The notes: a model not told the origin generated them from the letters alone. 38,111 nucleotides of DNA from Kiritimatiellia bacterium (GCA_017481725.1 JAFUOX010000049.1:1-38111); one strand, 5' to 3'. Counted from the first letter of the stretch, positions 26,532-36,656 are shown. Translations and numbers: made by a program.

Positions 26532-26607
26532 AAGCTAAAATCAAATGGTATTTTTTGCAATACATAATTTTTTTTGTAAATTACTGGCAAAAACAAAGAT
26601 AATAATG

Positions 26608-26637
26608 TTGATTTTTTTACATCTATTATGATAAAAT
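26608..26637 (+). promoter_or_regulatory. putative promoter of the lipoprotein gene
   Basis: TTGATT (26608-26613) and TAAAAT (26632-26637) are 18 bp apart, 64 bp before the start at 26702. The region is very AT-rich, so chance matches are likely. Confidence 0.3.
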
Positions 26638-26701
26638 TGTCTCAATTTAAAAGCGCATGTTCAAATATTTGTCGCATTGTATCTTTTACTGAGGTTCAAA
26701 A

Positions 26702-27178
26702 ATGAATAAAATTTTAGTTTTGTTTGCTATTCTAATTACTACACTTGTAACTGGTTGTACAACATTTATCCCTCCAGAGAAGGAAGGAAAAGTAACAATT
26801 CAAGCACTTGTTGATGGTCGTGACCTAATTTACATTAAAGGTGACAAGATTTGCATTCAACACATGCTAAACCAATTTATCGGAGAATATAACGATAGTA
26901 AAATTCCTGTTTCAATCAATGGCAATGATTTATGGCATCCAATTTGGAATGAAGCAATTAGTGATGAGCATAAATTTGCAGATGGAATTCCAGCTCTACC
27001 AACAACTGGCTCATGGGATGAATCTAACATGCGCATCAAATATGTAACAACTGGTCTCGGCAAAATCGAAATTGTTACATATCCAAATGCTGATAACAAC
27101 TACACTCTTACAATTAAAGCAGACGATCATCTTCCTTCAGGTGCCCATTGGTACTTCTTTGATATCGATTGGGAATAA
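26702..27178 (+). CDS. lipoprotein of unknown function
   Basis: 158 residues with a type II signal peptide MNKILVLFAILITTLVTGC, lipidation expected at Cys19. The mature part is short and tryptophan-rich (NDLWHPIWNE, TTGSWDESN, HWYFFDIDWE) and looks beta-structured, suggesting a carbohydrate- or peptide-binding fold, but I do not recognise a family. GAGG lies close to the ATG. A GC-rich terminator follows, so the gene appears monocistronic. Confidence 0.7.
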   Translation: MNKILVLFAILITTLVTGCTTFIPPEKEGKVTIQALVDGRDLIYIKGDKICIQHMLNQFIGEYNDSKIPVSINGNDLWHPIWNEAISDEHKFADGIPALPTTGSWDESNMRIKYVTTGLGKIEIVTYPNADNNYTLTIKADDHLPSGAHWYFFDIDWE

Positions 27179-27244
27179 CCAAACAATAAATAATTAACGC
27201 AAATGGTCGTTCAATTAAAATAGGATTATCCTAGCGAATTTGAT

Positions 27245-27285
27245 ACCCCCGGCGGCCTAAAGGCATGTCGGGGGTCTTTGATTTT
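27245..27285 (+). terminator. strong GC-rich intrinsic terminator
   Basis: acccccggc (27245-27253) pairs with gtcgggggt (27267-27275), one G-U pair, with an inner gcc/ggc stem in the loop, followed by ctttgatttt. It ends the lipoprotein transcript and isolates it from the next gene. Confidence 0.8.
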
Positions 27286-27309
27286 AGGGAAATAAAGCAT
27301 TAAATTTTT

Positions 27310-30027
27310 ATGAATAAGTTAAAGTTTACACTTACAACAATTTTGCTTCTATCTATAGCCACAGCATTATATTTTTACTTTATGGCTCCAATTGGAAAAT
27401 GCTTTACAAAAGGCATCCCATATACCTCATATGTTTATGGAACAGAACAAATAGATGGAGAATATAAAATAAAAGCTATTGAGCTTGTTCAAGGCGATCA
27501 TCTTCAATTGCAATACCACTTTGACCTTTTCTCCAAAATGCTTAAGGGTGACATCCCTGCTTTTCATAATCTATATGAGTTCAATACAGGTTCTGATGCA
27601 GACCGTAAAATAATTGATCCATACTACATTCCTTTCTCTTTTATTTATGCAATTGGACAAACCTTTTCAACTGACGCATTCGCATGGAATTTTTCACAAC
27701 TAATTAGTGCCATTTGCAGCCTTATCTTTTTGTATTGTCTTGTACGCAGATTTGCAGCAAGCGAAACACTCCAAATCACTTGTATTGCAATTGCAATAAT
27801 AGCAATGAGTGTCCCATATCGTTGGGTAAATCTAGCTGCTGGCAGTCCAACTGGCTTTGGCATGGGGCTTGTTCCTGGCGTTTTTTTAGGCATAGATTTA
27901 GCAGTCCGTGGAAAACGCTTATGGGGCGGAATTCTTGCTGGAGCACTTATTTTCCTACTGTATTGTACGGACCTACATTGCTTTGTTTTTTCAGTTCTTG
28001 CAACACCAGGCTTTTGCATTGTTTCTTGGCTATATAAGGCTGAAAACTGGAAGGCTCTTATCCCATCCAAAAAGGATTGTGTATATCTAACAAAAAACTT
28101 AATTGCTATTCCTATTGCAGGTCTATGTGCAATGTTTTTTGCTCTTAGACTACGTGCTTCCTATACAACAACTGATGTTGCTGGTGGAAGAACCCTTGCG
28201 GAGCTAAAAATCAATTCTCCTGTCATCGATAGTCTTGTTGACTATGCTTTCCCTTGCCATGGTGCAATGCACTTCAATATCGGCTGGATTCTTACCGCAT
28301 TGATTGCATTCTCATGCATTGTCTCTTGCATAGTATTTATTTCCTATCTTATTAAGCTGCGCACTAGACCTATTGCCCCAAATAATGAAAGATCCGATAT
28401 ACCAAATAAACTTATACCTATAGTAACTGCTTTACTATTATGCTTTGCTATTTGTTTAGCAATAGTTCTTGCTCTTGGCACAAATGGTCCTATTGAAGGT
28501 CTGCCTCTACGTGCAATTCGGAAGCTTCTTCCTCCATACCAAATGATTCGTCAGCCAGTAAAAATATTCTGCTTACTCCCTACCCTTTTAGCTCCTCTTT
28601 TAATTCTTGTATGGAATTGTTTTAATGCTAAATGTACAAAGCTTCAATATGCAAAAGGCATGATATTATTTGCTATTGTGCTTTTAAGCTTAATTTTTGC
28701 TAGAGAAGGTATGTGGTGCGGTATAAGCCTACTTCCTGAAAAAAGACAAGAAGCCTATAAAGCTGCTGTTGAAGAGGCAAATACACTTAATAAAACACCT
28801 CGTGCTCTAATTCTCCCTATTTGGCCAGGCGATTCCTCATGGTCTTCTATCTATGAGTATCACACTATGCGTAATGACTTGAGAATGCTTAATGGATATT
28901 CACCTGTTAAGTCTTTTGACTATGTAGATGATATATTTGGTCGCTACGAGACAATTACTCATGGAATTATTACAGAGGATAATTTTTCAACACTAAAGAA
29001 TAAGCACTCAGTTTCTTCAATTATTATCCACGAAAATGCATTCCCTGATAAAGTAAGCCCATTACCTGTAGGATACACATTAAAACAATTTATCAAAAAT
29101 CCACAGCTTAAATTCCTTAAACACGAGCGTGACGCTTGGAGCTTCTCATTGTTCCCTGAAAACAATGCTTCTGGTTATATAATTACAGATAAAATCCCTC
29201 AAACCCTTTGCCCTGCTCGTTTATGGTACTTTGATAAGCGTAGCAATGGAGCGGGGCTGACACCAGCTACATTTAATGAAAAAGGAAACATACCATACAT
29301 ACTCCGTCGCCCTGCAGCCGATGCCACAAATAAAGAAACATGGCTCACGCTTGATGAAGAGCTAGCTCTTTCTGGCAATGTCCTTGATTGCTCCTACCTA
29401 ACAAATGCTTATCACCGTGCCGGTATGTGGATTGCATCAACCCCAGAGCCACAAAAGCTTTCTTTCGTCTCTGGTGGCATTGAAGTTCCGGCTATTCAAC
29501 TCAAAGACCGCTATGGTAATGCTCTACCGCTTGCTGCAGCACCAATTGGTTCAACAGAAACCAATGGCTTTGTCTCTGTTGAAATAAAGGGAACATCTCC
29601 AATTCATACAACTGCATATATGCCCGTATTGGACCTTATTGACCCACGCGAATCACCTAGAACGATTGCTGCCTCAGATTTGTTCCATGCTGGCTACACT
29701 GCCACAACCATTAACAATGAGAGCAAAACTATTTCCTTTGATGCTGTTGTGTTAGAGCCACAACATGCACCAGCAGGAAAAGTGATATATGGACCAAATC
29801 TTCCTATTATTGGCGGAACATGGAATGTAGAAATCATTTTCTCTAAGGACTCACCTAAAATTGGAAATATCTCCGTACATGCAAACGGCACGCAAATTGC
29901 AGAGGGCCCAGCAAATATACCTCTTTCATTCACAGCAAAGAATTGCGATTTTATCTGCATTTACTACGACTACCCAGATAAGAATCAAACCGTAACAATA
30001 AACGCAATTATGTTCTCATCAAAATAA
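27310..30027 (+). CDS. large polytopic membrane protein, possibly GT-C/YfhO-like
   Basis: 905 residues. The first 500 contain an N-terminal helix followed by a large loop and about ten further membrane helices; the remaining 400 form a soluble, probably extracytoplasmic domain. The first loop contains GDHLQLQYHFDLFSKMLKGD and DPYYIPFSFIYAIGQ, an arrangement like that of GT-C glycosyltransferases and YfhO-type proteins, which use polyprenyl-phosphate sugars. No definitive family motif is visible, so the function is open. It begins after the lipoprotein terminator and is followed after 19 bp by the BatD-like gene. Only a distant GGGAAA precedes the ATG. Confidence 0.6.
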   Translation: MNKLKFTLTTILLLSIATALYFYFMAPIGKCFTKGIPYTSYVYGTEQIDGEYKIKAIELVQGDHLQLQYHFDLFSKMLKGDIPAFHNLYEFNTGSDADRKIIDPYYIPFSFIYAIGQTFSTDAFAWNFSQLISAICSLIFLYCLVRRFAASETLQITCIAIAIIAMSVPYRWVNLAAGSPTGFGMGLVPGVFLGIDLAVRGKRLWGGILAGALIFLLYCTDLHCFVFSVLATPGFCIVSWLYKAENWKALIPSKKDCVYLTKNLIAIPIAGLCAMFFALRLRASYTTTDVAGGRTLAELKINSPVIDSLVDYAFPCHGAMHFNIGWILTALIAFSCIVSCIVFISYLIKLRTRPIAPNNERSDIPNKLIPIVTALLLCFAICLAIVLALGTNGPIEGLPLRAIRKLLPPYQMIRQPVKIFCLLPTLLAPLLILVWNCFNAKCTKLQYAKGMILFAIVLLSLIFAREGMWCGISLLPEKRQEAYKAAVEEANTLNKTPRALILPIWPGDSSWSSIYEYHTMRNDLRMLNGYSPVKSFDYVDDIFGRYETITHGIITEDNFSTLKNKHSVSSIIIHENAFPDKVSPLPVGYTLKQFIKNPQLKFLKHERDAWSFSLFPENNASGYIITDKIPQTLCPARLWYFDKRSNGAGLTPATFNEKGNIPYILRRPAADATNKETWLTLDEELALSGNVLDCSYLTNAYHRAGMWIASTPEPQKLSFVSGGIEVPAIQLKDRYGNALPLAAAPIGSTETNGFVSVEIKGTSPIHTTAYMPVLDLIDPRESPRTIAASDLFHAGYTATTINNESKTISFDAVVLEPQHAPAGKVIYGPNLPIIGGTWNVEIIFSKDSPKIGNISVHANGTQIAEGPANIPLSFTAKNCDFICIYYDYPDKNQTVTINAIMFSSK

Positions 30028-30046
30028 TTTCTTTGAGGTAATTATT

Positions 30047-32656
30047 ATGAAAAGACATTTTCTATTATTGCTTTTCCTATTACAGTCTTTACTGACGCTT
30101 TCTGCTGCTAACATTTCTTTTTATGTACAGCAGGAAAGTTCTTCAGTTTATTATGGCGACACTATAAATGCAAGTCTTGTTCTAAAAACAACTGAAGAAA
30201 AACTTCCCTCCTCCCCATCTACTCCGACAGCTTCAAATCCAGATAATTCCTGCTCAATTCAAATTTCTCCAGCAAGTTTTAGTCAATCAAGCCATGCACA
30301 AATAATAAATGGCAAACGTACAGTTAGTTCAAATATTTCCTATATTTGGGATGCATCCATTTCCCCTAATTCAACAAATGATGTAAAGAATATTAGCTTT
30401 GAAGTAATTGTCGGAGGGGAAACATATACTGCTCAACTAAAGCCAATCAATGTTATAGCTCCACAACCATCACCATACGCTTCTATTGAATTTTTTGCTG
30501 ACAAAACTGAAATTATAGCAGAGGATACTTTTCGCATAACTGCTTCAATCAAATTACTTGCTATTTCTAATGCAAACAAAATTATACCCCCAATATTTCA
30601 ACGAGCAACACCTCGCCTATTATTACCTCATTTAGATCAAAATTTCGAGGAAATAAAACTCGCTGCAAATGGTGTAAATCAATTATTTGAGTATGCAACA
30701 TCAAATGTTGGTATATACATAAATAACTATCAAGTACCTTCTCCATTTAGCATCTTCGGAGATGGTGCACAATCTATATTTAATATACCAAACTCAATTA
30801 TTGAAGAAAATGGCACAAATTATTTTGTTTACTCGTGGACAACAATCTATAAAGCAAAAACACCTTCTAAAATTACATTCAAGCCAATAACCTTTGTTGG
30901 TGAAATATTAAAACAAGCCCCTAATAACAAATATGATTTGACTGATGTTTTTATTGTATCCGACCCAATCAACATCACCATTTCAGACCCCCCTTTTGAG
31001 GGCCGTCCAGCTAGCTTTATAGGAGCAATATCTGATAAACTAAAAGCAGAGACAAGCCTTGATACACAAAATTGTAAAGAAGGCGATCCAATAACACTCA
31101 CATTAAAGCTTGAAAATGTAGAAAATCCTCTTAGTGTTATTCCACCAAAACTTGATGAGCTAGATGGTTTCAAGAACAATTTTAGAGCCTTTGGTGAGAT
31201 AAAAGCAACCCCGAATGAAGCAGACAAAAATGCTACATTTAAGTATAGCATCCGTCCAATCACTTCTGGCACAATAGAAGTTCCTGCTATTGAGCTAGGC
31301 TATTACAATTTAACCACTAATCAATATGCCACTATTACAACAATACCAGTTCCTATACGTGTTGATCCAGCTCCCCAAGTTGCCGCAATTGATGGCTCTG
31401 AAGCGGTTGATTTACCAGACGAAGTTGTCCGCTATTACCCTACTGCTATTTCTTTTGACACCAGCACAACCTCTGGAAGCATCTCTTTTTTAATAAAGCA
31501 GCTTGCTATCATTTCTCCATTTATATGGGTTGTAGCTCTTTTGCTACAAAAAATTCTTTCAAAACGAAAGCGCTTAATTGAATACATAAAAAATATGTCG
31601 GCTACAGAAGCTGCAATAAAAAGGCTTTCTATTGCAAACGTTCCAGCCGAGGTTATGTCTGCCGTATCTACCTTTATCAGTAAGAAATTTAAGATAAAAA
31701 CAACTGGTTCAACTCCAGATGATATTCTAAAAGCATTAAACGAACAAAAGATTTCCTCAGAAATCATTACTCAGCTTTCGAAGCCATTAAAGCGAATTTT
31801 TGACCTATCCTTCGCCCCAAATGCCGATATTCCTACTGAAGTTACCGATGCAAAGGAGAAGCTTCTTCCAGTCCTACAAAAGCTAAAGGGCAAAAGCAGC
31901 ACCCTGCCACAAATTTGCATCTGTATTGGAGCCATTGTCGCCTGCATAGCTATTGTTGTTGGACCAATTATAGCCGCAATACTTCTTTCGATAAGCACTA
32001 CTCAAATTGAGAAGCGTAGTACGCCTGACGAGTACGAGCTACGTCAAGCAAATCTCCTTGTAAATACTGCCATCTCTAAAAAAGACTTTACAGCTATCGC
32101 TACAAATTACTACACAAGATTTAGCTACAATTTTAATAGCAGCAAACCTATTCCTGCATTGCTTCATAACTATGCAACAGCATTAACCCTTGCCGGCCAT
32201 CCTCAAAAAGCCATCGATGTAATTGATTATATTGAAACAATTACTGGCGCGACAAAGGAGCTAGACAATAGTCGACTATTTGCAATGCAATCGCTTCAGG
32301 AACAGGATTCGCTACAAACTGAGGAGGATGGTATCTCTACTATTTTAGAAAGCCCAACCCTGCCATGGTATCGTATGCCTCTATTCTGGCATTATCAATA
32401 TTCAATTTCTGAAAGAGGCAATGCTCTCTGCATAATATGGACAATCCTTTGGGCTCTTTTAATTATACGTCTATTGCCAACAAACAGAAAGCCTGTGAAT
32501 ATCGCTATTGCTATAGCATTTGTTGCATTTATATTTGTTTCATCAAGCTACCTTGCTTCAAGAGAATTATTAAAGAAGCCAATTCCTGAGATCACTGCTG
32601 AGGAGCTACTTTTAGAGCAAGAGCAAACTATTGAGGAGGGCTTGCCAAATGAATAA
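30047..32656 (+). CDS. BatD-like protein with C-terminal TPR-like region
   Basis: 869 residues: signal peptide (MKRHFLLLLFLLQSLLTLSA), repeated immunoglobulin-like beta domains typical of BatD (SVYYGDTINASLVLK; CKEGDPITLTLKLENVENP near 345), a membrane helix near 475-500, a cytoplasmic segment, another helix near 625-650, a helical TPR-like stretch (NLLVNTAISKKDFTAIATNYYTRF, ALLHNYATALTLAGHPQKAIDVIDYI) and two final helices before an acidic tail. It looks like BatD joined to BatE-like elements. Bat proteins are linked to aerotolerance and envelope stress but their mechanism is unclear. GAGG precedes the ATG. Its stop overlaps the next gene by 8 bp. The VWA partners BatA/BatB are not here. Confidence 0.75.
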   Translation: MKRHFLLLLFLLQSLLTLSAANISFYVQQESSSVYYGDTINASLVLKTTEEKLPSSPSTPTASNPDNSCSIQISPASFSQSSHAQIINGKRTVSSNISYIWDASISPNSTNDVKNISFEVIVGGETYTAQLKPINVIAPQPSPYASIEFFADKTEIIAEDTFRITASIKLLAISNANKIIPPIFQRATPRLLLPHLDQNFEEIKLAANGVNQLFEYATSNVGIYINNYQVPSPFSIFGDGAQSIFNIPNSIIEENGTNYFVYSWTTIYKAKTPSKITFKPITFVGEILKQAPNNKYDLTDVFIVSDPINITISDPPFEGRPASFIGAISDKLKAETSLDTQNCKEGDPITLTLKLENVENPLSVIPPKLDELDGFKNNFRAFGEIKATPNEADKNATFKYSIRPITSGTIEVPAIELGYYNLTTNQYATITTIPVPIRVDPAPQVAAIDGSEAVDLPDEVVRYYPTAISFDTSTTSGSISFLIKQLAIISPFIWVVALLLQKILSKRKRLIEYIKNMSATEAAIKRLSIANVPAEVMSAVSTFISKKFKIKTTGSTPDDILKALNEQKISSEIITQLSKPLKRIFDLSFAPNADIPTEVTDAKEKLLPVLQKLKGKSSTLPQICICIGAIVACIAIVVGPIIAAILLSISTTQIEKRSTPDEYELRQANLLVNTAISKKDFTAIATNYYTRFSYNFNSSKPIPALLHNYATALTLAGHPQKAIDVIDYIETITGATKELDNSRLFAMQSLQEQDSLQTEEDGISTILESPTLPWYRMPLFWHYQYSISERGNALCIIWTILWALLIIRLLPTNRKPVNIAIAIAFVAFIFVSSSYLASRELLKKPIPEITAEELLLEQEQTIEEGLPNE

Positions 32657-33776
32657 GCTATTCAAAGGTTTAATTTGCTACACCATCGCAATTTGCTGTC
32701 ATATTTTATGCTTTGCACACTCTGCCACAGAAAATGACTCTCCCCTCTCTGTAAAATTGTCTCCAGAAAAAGAAATATACTATATCGGAGAAACTGTAGA
32801 GGTTATCACAACCCTGAAAATTGACGAATAAAATGCAGAGTTTGAAAATATTCAATTTTCTGGATTAAACAATCTACCATATGCAAATGTAAGCAAAATT
32901 TATCACGATGCATCGCAAAATGCGGATGGTGCTGTTTTCATCGCACCACTCACATTTACTGACGAAGCTAATGATAAGCTTAATATTGAAGCAACATATC
33001 GATACTCTATTAGAGATACAAGAGGCAATGGCTTTTTTGTTATGAAGACGATGGGACCAATCAAGCATGCAAAGGCTATTTCAAAAGATTTTATTGTACA
33101 AAATTTACCTACTCCACCAGTGGAACCATTTACTGGTTTTATAGGAAGTGTCTATATGCACAGCTCTCTATCCACAAATGTAGCCGCAGTTGGAGATATT
33201 ATTACTGTTAGCACCTTTATTTCTACATCTGATATAAGCCAAAAGGATATTAATCCATGTAGCATTGAGCATATCGATGGCTTTAAGCTTTATCCTGCAA
33301 AAATCATTGACCAAGACAAAAATGAATTTAAAAGTAATTATTTGATTGAGCAGAGCATAGTTCCAAATGCTCTAGGAGAATATACTATTCCTTCACCACA
33401 AGTTTTTAGCTTTGACACAATTGATGGAACATACAAGCAGGTTAGCGATAATACACCTTTAAAAATAACCATTGTAGAACGAAAGACAGAAGTTATTGAG
33501 GATATTATTCTTGATCCAGATGCTCTTATAGATGGCACTAAAACTAATACAACAGAAGGTACAGTTAAACCTATTGACCCTGCCACAAAAAAATGCTTCA
33601 CAAATATAGATACTACAGCAAAGCTTGCTCCTGCATCTACAGCTCTTACAATTTTTGATATTCCTGCCAATAGCAAAATTACCATACTAGAACAGCATGG
33701 TGGATGGTGTCGCATTTCTTTTGGTAATGCGTATGGTTGGATTCCTTTCTCAGCAATATCAATAGGAGAACAATAA
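32649..33776 (+). pseudogene. Bat-like gene with SH3 end, broken by in-frame TAA
   Basis: From ATG 32649 the frame encodes a signal peptide and a BatD-like start (SVKLSPEKEIYYIGETVEVITTLKIDE), then a TAA at 32829-32831 (codon 61). The same frame reopens immediately and runs to 33776 with coherent sequence (NAEFENIQFSGLNNLPYANV, then AVGDIITVSTFISTSD) and a C-terminal SH3-like domain (ALTIFDIPANSKITILEQHG, GWCRISFGNAYGWIPF) like that of BatE. The complete product would be about 375 residues. Internal ATGs at 33042 and 33051 could give a 244-residue product lacking the signal. A nonsense mutation or a sequence error explains this best; stop-codon read-through is possible but unsupported. Confidence 0.8.
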
Positions 33777-33777
33777 A

Positions 33778-34542
33778 ATGGCAACTCTAGAACAATCCTC
33801 TCTCCCATTATTTGAACGCGTTGCACTAGTTACAGGTGCTGCAGAACGTGTTGGCAGAGAAATCGCATTTACACTTGCTGAGCAAGGCTGTGACATTATT
33901 ATCCACTACAATCACTCTGCAGAACTAGCAGAGGAGCTTGCCAATGATATACGCACGATTGGACGTCAAGCATGGACTCTACAAGGTGATTTTACTTCTC
34001 CAGAGGATGCTGAGATTGTTCTACGCTCTGCATGGGATTTAGCAGGTTGGGTTGATATCGTTGTCAATAATGCAGCAATCTTTGAGCTAATGCCATTTGC
34101 TGAAACCACTCTTGAAGATTATCAGCAAATGCTAAACGTAAATGCTCTAGCACCTATCGTAATGGCAAAAACGCTTTATGAGCTTGTAAACTCTTCAGAA
34201 ATACTCCCGGCAGATTATTCTGGCAAAATTATCAATATTACAGACCAACGCATACACAAGCCCGCAAAGGGCTGCTTACCATATTGGATGAGCAAAAAAG
34301 CTCTAGAGGATTTTACTATTGGTGCAGCATTAGAGCTTGCCCCACAAATTTCAATAAATGCTATTGCACCTGGGCCTGTTCTATCGCCCAAGGATGCAGC
34401 AAATTCTGAGCCAGCCGGTGCATTACCCACAATTACGCGCTGCCTCCCTAGTGATATCGCCAAAGCAGTTATTTATCTAGCGACCTCTCTTACAATCACA
34501 GGACAAGTGCTATATGTAGATTCTGGGCAACATCTGTTGTAA
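33778..34542 (+). CDS. SDR-family reductase, pteridine-reductase-like
   Basis: A 254-residue short-chain dehydrogenase. The nucleotide motif is TGAAERVGREIA (19-30), close to the TGAxxRxG form of pteridine reductases (PTR1, FolM), with NNAA at 97-100. The usual catalytic serine is replaced: the segment reads NITDQR (Asp156), with Tyr169 and Lys173 in YWMSK. An Asp 13 residues before the Tyr is the arrangement of PTR1/FolM, which reduce dihydropterins with NADPH. The role could be tetrahydrofolate or tetrahydromonapterin supply. AGGAG lies before the ATG; the gene starts one base after the stop of the broken Bat-like gene. Confidence 0.82.
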   Translation: MATLEQSSLPLFERVALVTGAAERVGREIAFTLAEQGCDIIIHYNHSAELAEELANDIRTIGRQAWTLQGDFTSPEDAEIVLRSAWDLAGWVDIVVNNAAIFELMPFAETTLEDYQQMLNVNALAPIVMAKTLYELVNSSEILPADYSGKIINITDQRIHKPAKGCLPYWMSKKALEDFTIGAALELAPQISINAIAPGPVLSPKDAANSEPAGALPTITRCLPSDIAKAVIYLATSLTITGQVLYVDSGQHLL

Positions 34543-34598
34543 ACACAACAAATAATAGCGAACAATTTATTGAAATCTCTTTTACGCATTTTTAATCT

Positions 34599-35603
34599 AT
34601 GAAAAGCATTTTTCTTTGTAACACCCCTGCTATTATTGATAAAGTTTATCCTAAAGAAACAATCGTCGCTCTACAGCAAGAAGTAGATTTAGACACCACA
34701 ATCTTTACTGGTAAGGATTTAGAATCACACGATTTTTCTAAAATTGAAGCAATCTTTGCTAGCTGGGATATACCAATATTGAGCGATGAGCAGGTCAGAG
34801 AGCACTTCCCCAACCTAAAATATGTTTTTTATGCTGCTGGTTCAGTGCAATATTTTGCAAAGCCTTTATTCGCCAATAATGTACGAGTTTTTAGTGCATG
34901 GAGTGCCAATGCTATCCCAGTAGCAGAATACACAATTTCACAAATCATTCTTGCAAATAAGGGCTTTTTTCATACCATTAACAAGGTAAAATCAAAGAGT
35001 GGCTACCTTTCCGCACAAGCAGCAACAAAAGCCTTGCCAGGTAATTATAAAACTTCTATCGGCATCCTTGGTGTTGGACAAATTGGACAACGTGTGATTG
35101 AAGGTCTCCAAAAACAAACAAATTCAATAATCAAGGTTTACGACCCATATTTATCTAATGAAGCAGCAGCCTCTATGAATGTACAAAAGGCAAGCCTAGA
35201 GGAAATATTTTCAACCTGCCAAACAATTTCAAATCATGTCGCAAATCTCCCTACGACACAAAAGCTTTTCGATTACAAATATTTTTCTCTTATGAAGGAC
35301 AATGCTGTCTTTATCAATACTGGCAGAGGTGCACAGGTTGAGGTATCTAGTTTAATCAAAGCATTAAAGGAGCAGCCATCACGTTTTGCTGTGCTTGATG
35401 TCACTGACCCAACTGAGCCACCTGAGGACGATAGCGAACTATACAAGCTAGACAATATCCTAATCACACCACACATTGCAGGAAGCTCCGGGAATGAGGT
35501 TCACCGCATGGCAGAGCTTATGCTTGATGCCTTCCGTGCAGTAAAAGCAGGCAGAGTCACACCAACTGAGGTCTCATTAGAAATGCTAGATAAAATGGCA
35601 TAG
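34599..35603 (+). CDS. D-2-hydroxyacid dehydrogenase
   Basis: 334 residues of the NAD-dependent D-isomer-specific 2-hydroxyacid dehydrogenase family (SerA/Ddh fold). The Rossmann motif is GVGQIG (158-163); the catalytic triad is Arg243 (INTGRGAQV), Glu273 (DPTEPPED) and His292 (TPHIAGSSG). NVRVFSAWSANAIPVAEY corresponds to the substrate-side loop. No ACT domain is present, so it is unlikely to be a feedback-regulated phosphoglycerate dehydrogenase. Members in sugar loci often act on sugar acids, which would fit the metallophosphoesterase gene downstream, but this is inference. There is no Shine-Dalgarno sequence. Confidence 0.9.
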   Translation: MKSIFLCNTPAIIDKVYPKETIVALQQEVDLDTTIFTGKDLESHDFSKIEAIFASWDIPILSDEQVREHFPNLKYVFYAAGSVQYFAKPLFANNVRVFSAWSANAIPVAEYTISQIILANKGFFHTINKVKSKSGYLSAQAATKALPGNYKTSIGILGVGQIGQRVIEGLQKQTNSIIKVYDPYLSNEAAASMNVQKASLEEIFSTCQTISNHVANLPTTQKLFDYKYFSLMKDNAVFINTGRGAQVEVSSLIKALKEQPSRFAVLDVTDPTEPPEDDSELYKLDNILITPHIAGSSGNEVHRMAELMLDAFRAVKAGRVTPTEVSLEMLDKMA

Positions 35604-35621
35604 ACAAGGCAATAATACATT

Positions 35622-36605
35622 ATGAAATTCAACACCAAGCATAAGCTCAAATTCCGTCCTGATGGGACCTTCCGCGTATTGATGATGTCAGACCTACAGG
35701 AATCTCCACAATATGATCCACGCTCCCTACGCTCCGTTGAAGTGCTACTCGAAGAAGGTGACCCAGATCTTGTAATCTTAGGTGGAGACAACTGCAATGG
35801 ACCAGAAATTAATAGCGAAGAGGATTTAAAGGCCTTTTTAAATATTTTCACAGAGCCGCTTGAAAAAAGGGGTGTTCCTTGGGCACATATCTTTGGCAAC
35901 CATGACCACCACGTGGTGATGGACCTTGATAAGCATCAAGCCTTGTACGAAGCCTTCCCAATGTGTGTTTCATCACATACCGGTGCAGATGTTGACGGCA
36001 AAACTAATTTTGTCTTACCAATCTACAATAAAAATGATGAGATTGCTCTTGCCGTATGGGGACTAGATACAAATTGCGATATGGAGCACCAAGAGCGTTG
36101 GATTGAACAATGCCGTATATACTCATCAACCCTACCAATAGAAATTAACACAGAAACAAATCCCGTTGGTTATTGGGGAATGCTTGGAATAAGTCAATTA
36201 CAATGGTACTTAAGCACCTCTATAGAGCTAGAAAAGCTTGCTGGCAAGAAGGTGCCAAGCATCATGTGTATGCACGTACCACCCTACGAATTTCGTTTAG
36301 CCCAGGACAATCCAAGCGAATATGTCATTGATGGGCATATTGATGAAGAATTTAACGGCATGGCATTGGACCCCGGCATTTTCAAGCTACTTCTACACCG
36401 TGGCGACGTGAAGGCAATTTGTTGTGGTCATACTCACAGAAATGATTTTTCCGCACAATATTCAGGCATAAAGCTCTTTTGGGATGCCTGCTGCGGTTAT
36501 CGTTGCTATGGCGTTGATGAACGGCGTGGAGGCAGGCTCTTTATCTTCAATGAAGAAGCCCCAACGGAATTTAAAAGTTGCATGCTCCGCACACTTGGCA
36601 AATAG
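35622..36605 (+). CDS. calcineurin-like metallophosphoesterase
   Basis: 327 residues with the full metal-binding set: SDLQE (Asp24; a DxQ variant of the usual DxH), GGDN (Asp56), GNHDHH (Asn93, His94), CMHVP (His218) and GHTHRND (His270, His272). The DxQ form is usual in the purple-acid-phosphatase/DCR2-like branch. There is no signal peptide, so the enzyme should be cytoplasmic; the phosphoester substrate is unknown. It follows the 2-hydroxyacid dehydrogenase gene by 18 bp, and gene-free repeat sequence begins after its stop. Confidence 0.9.
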   Translation: MKFNTKHKLKFRPDGTFRVLMMSDLQESPQYDPRSLRSVEVLLEEGDPDLVILGGDNCNGPEINSEEDLKAFLNIFTEPLEKRGVPWAHIFGNHDHHVVMDLDKHQALYEAFPMCVSSHTGADVDGKTNFVLPIYNKNDEIALAVWGLDTNCDMEHQERWIEQCRIYSSTLPIEINTETNPVGYWGMLGISQLQWYLSTSIELEKLAGKKVPSIMCMHVPPYEFRLAQDNPSEYVIDGHIDEEFNGMALDPGIFKLLLHRGDVKAICCGHTHRNDFSAQYSGIKLFWDACCGYRCYGVDERRGGRLFIFNEEAPTEFKSCMLRTLGK

Positions 36606-36656
36606 CAACAAATCATTTTATACCACCACGTACATACGTGATGCCAATGGGACGCA

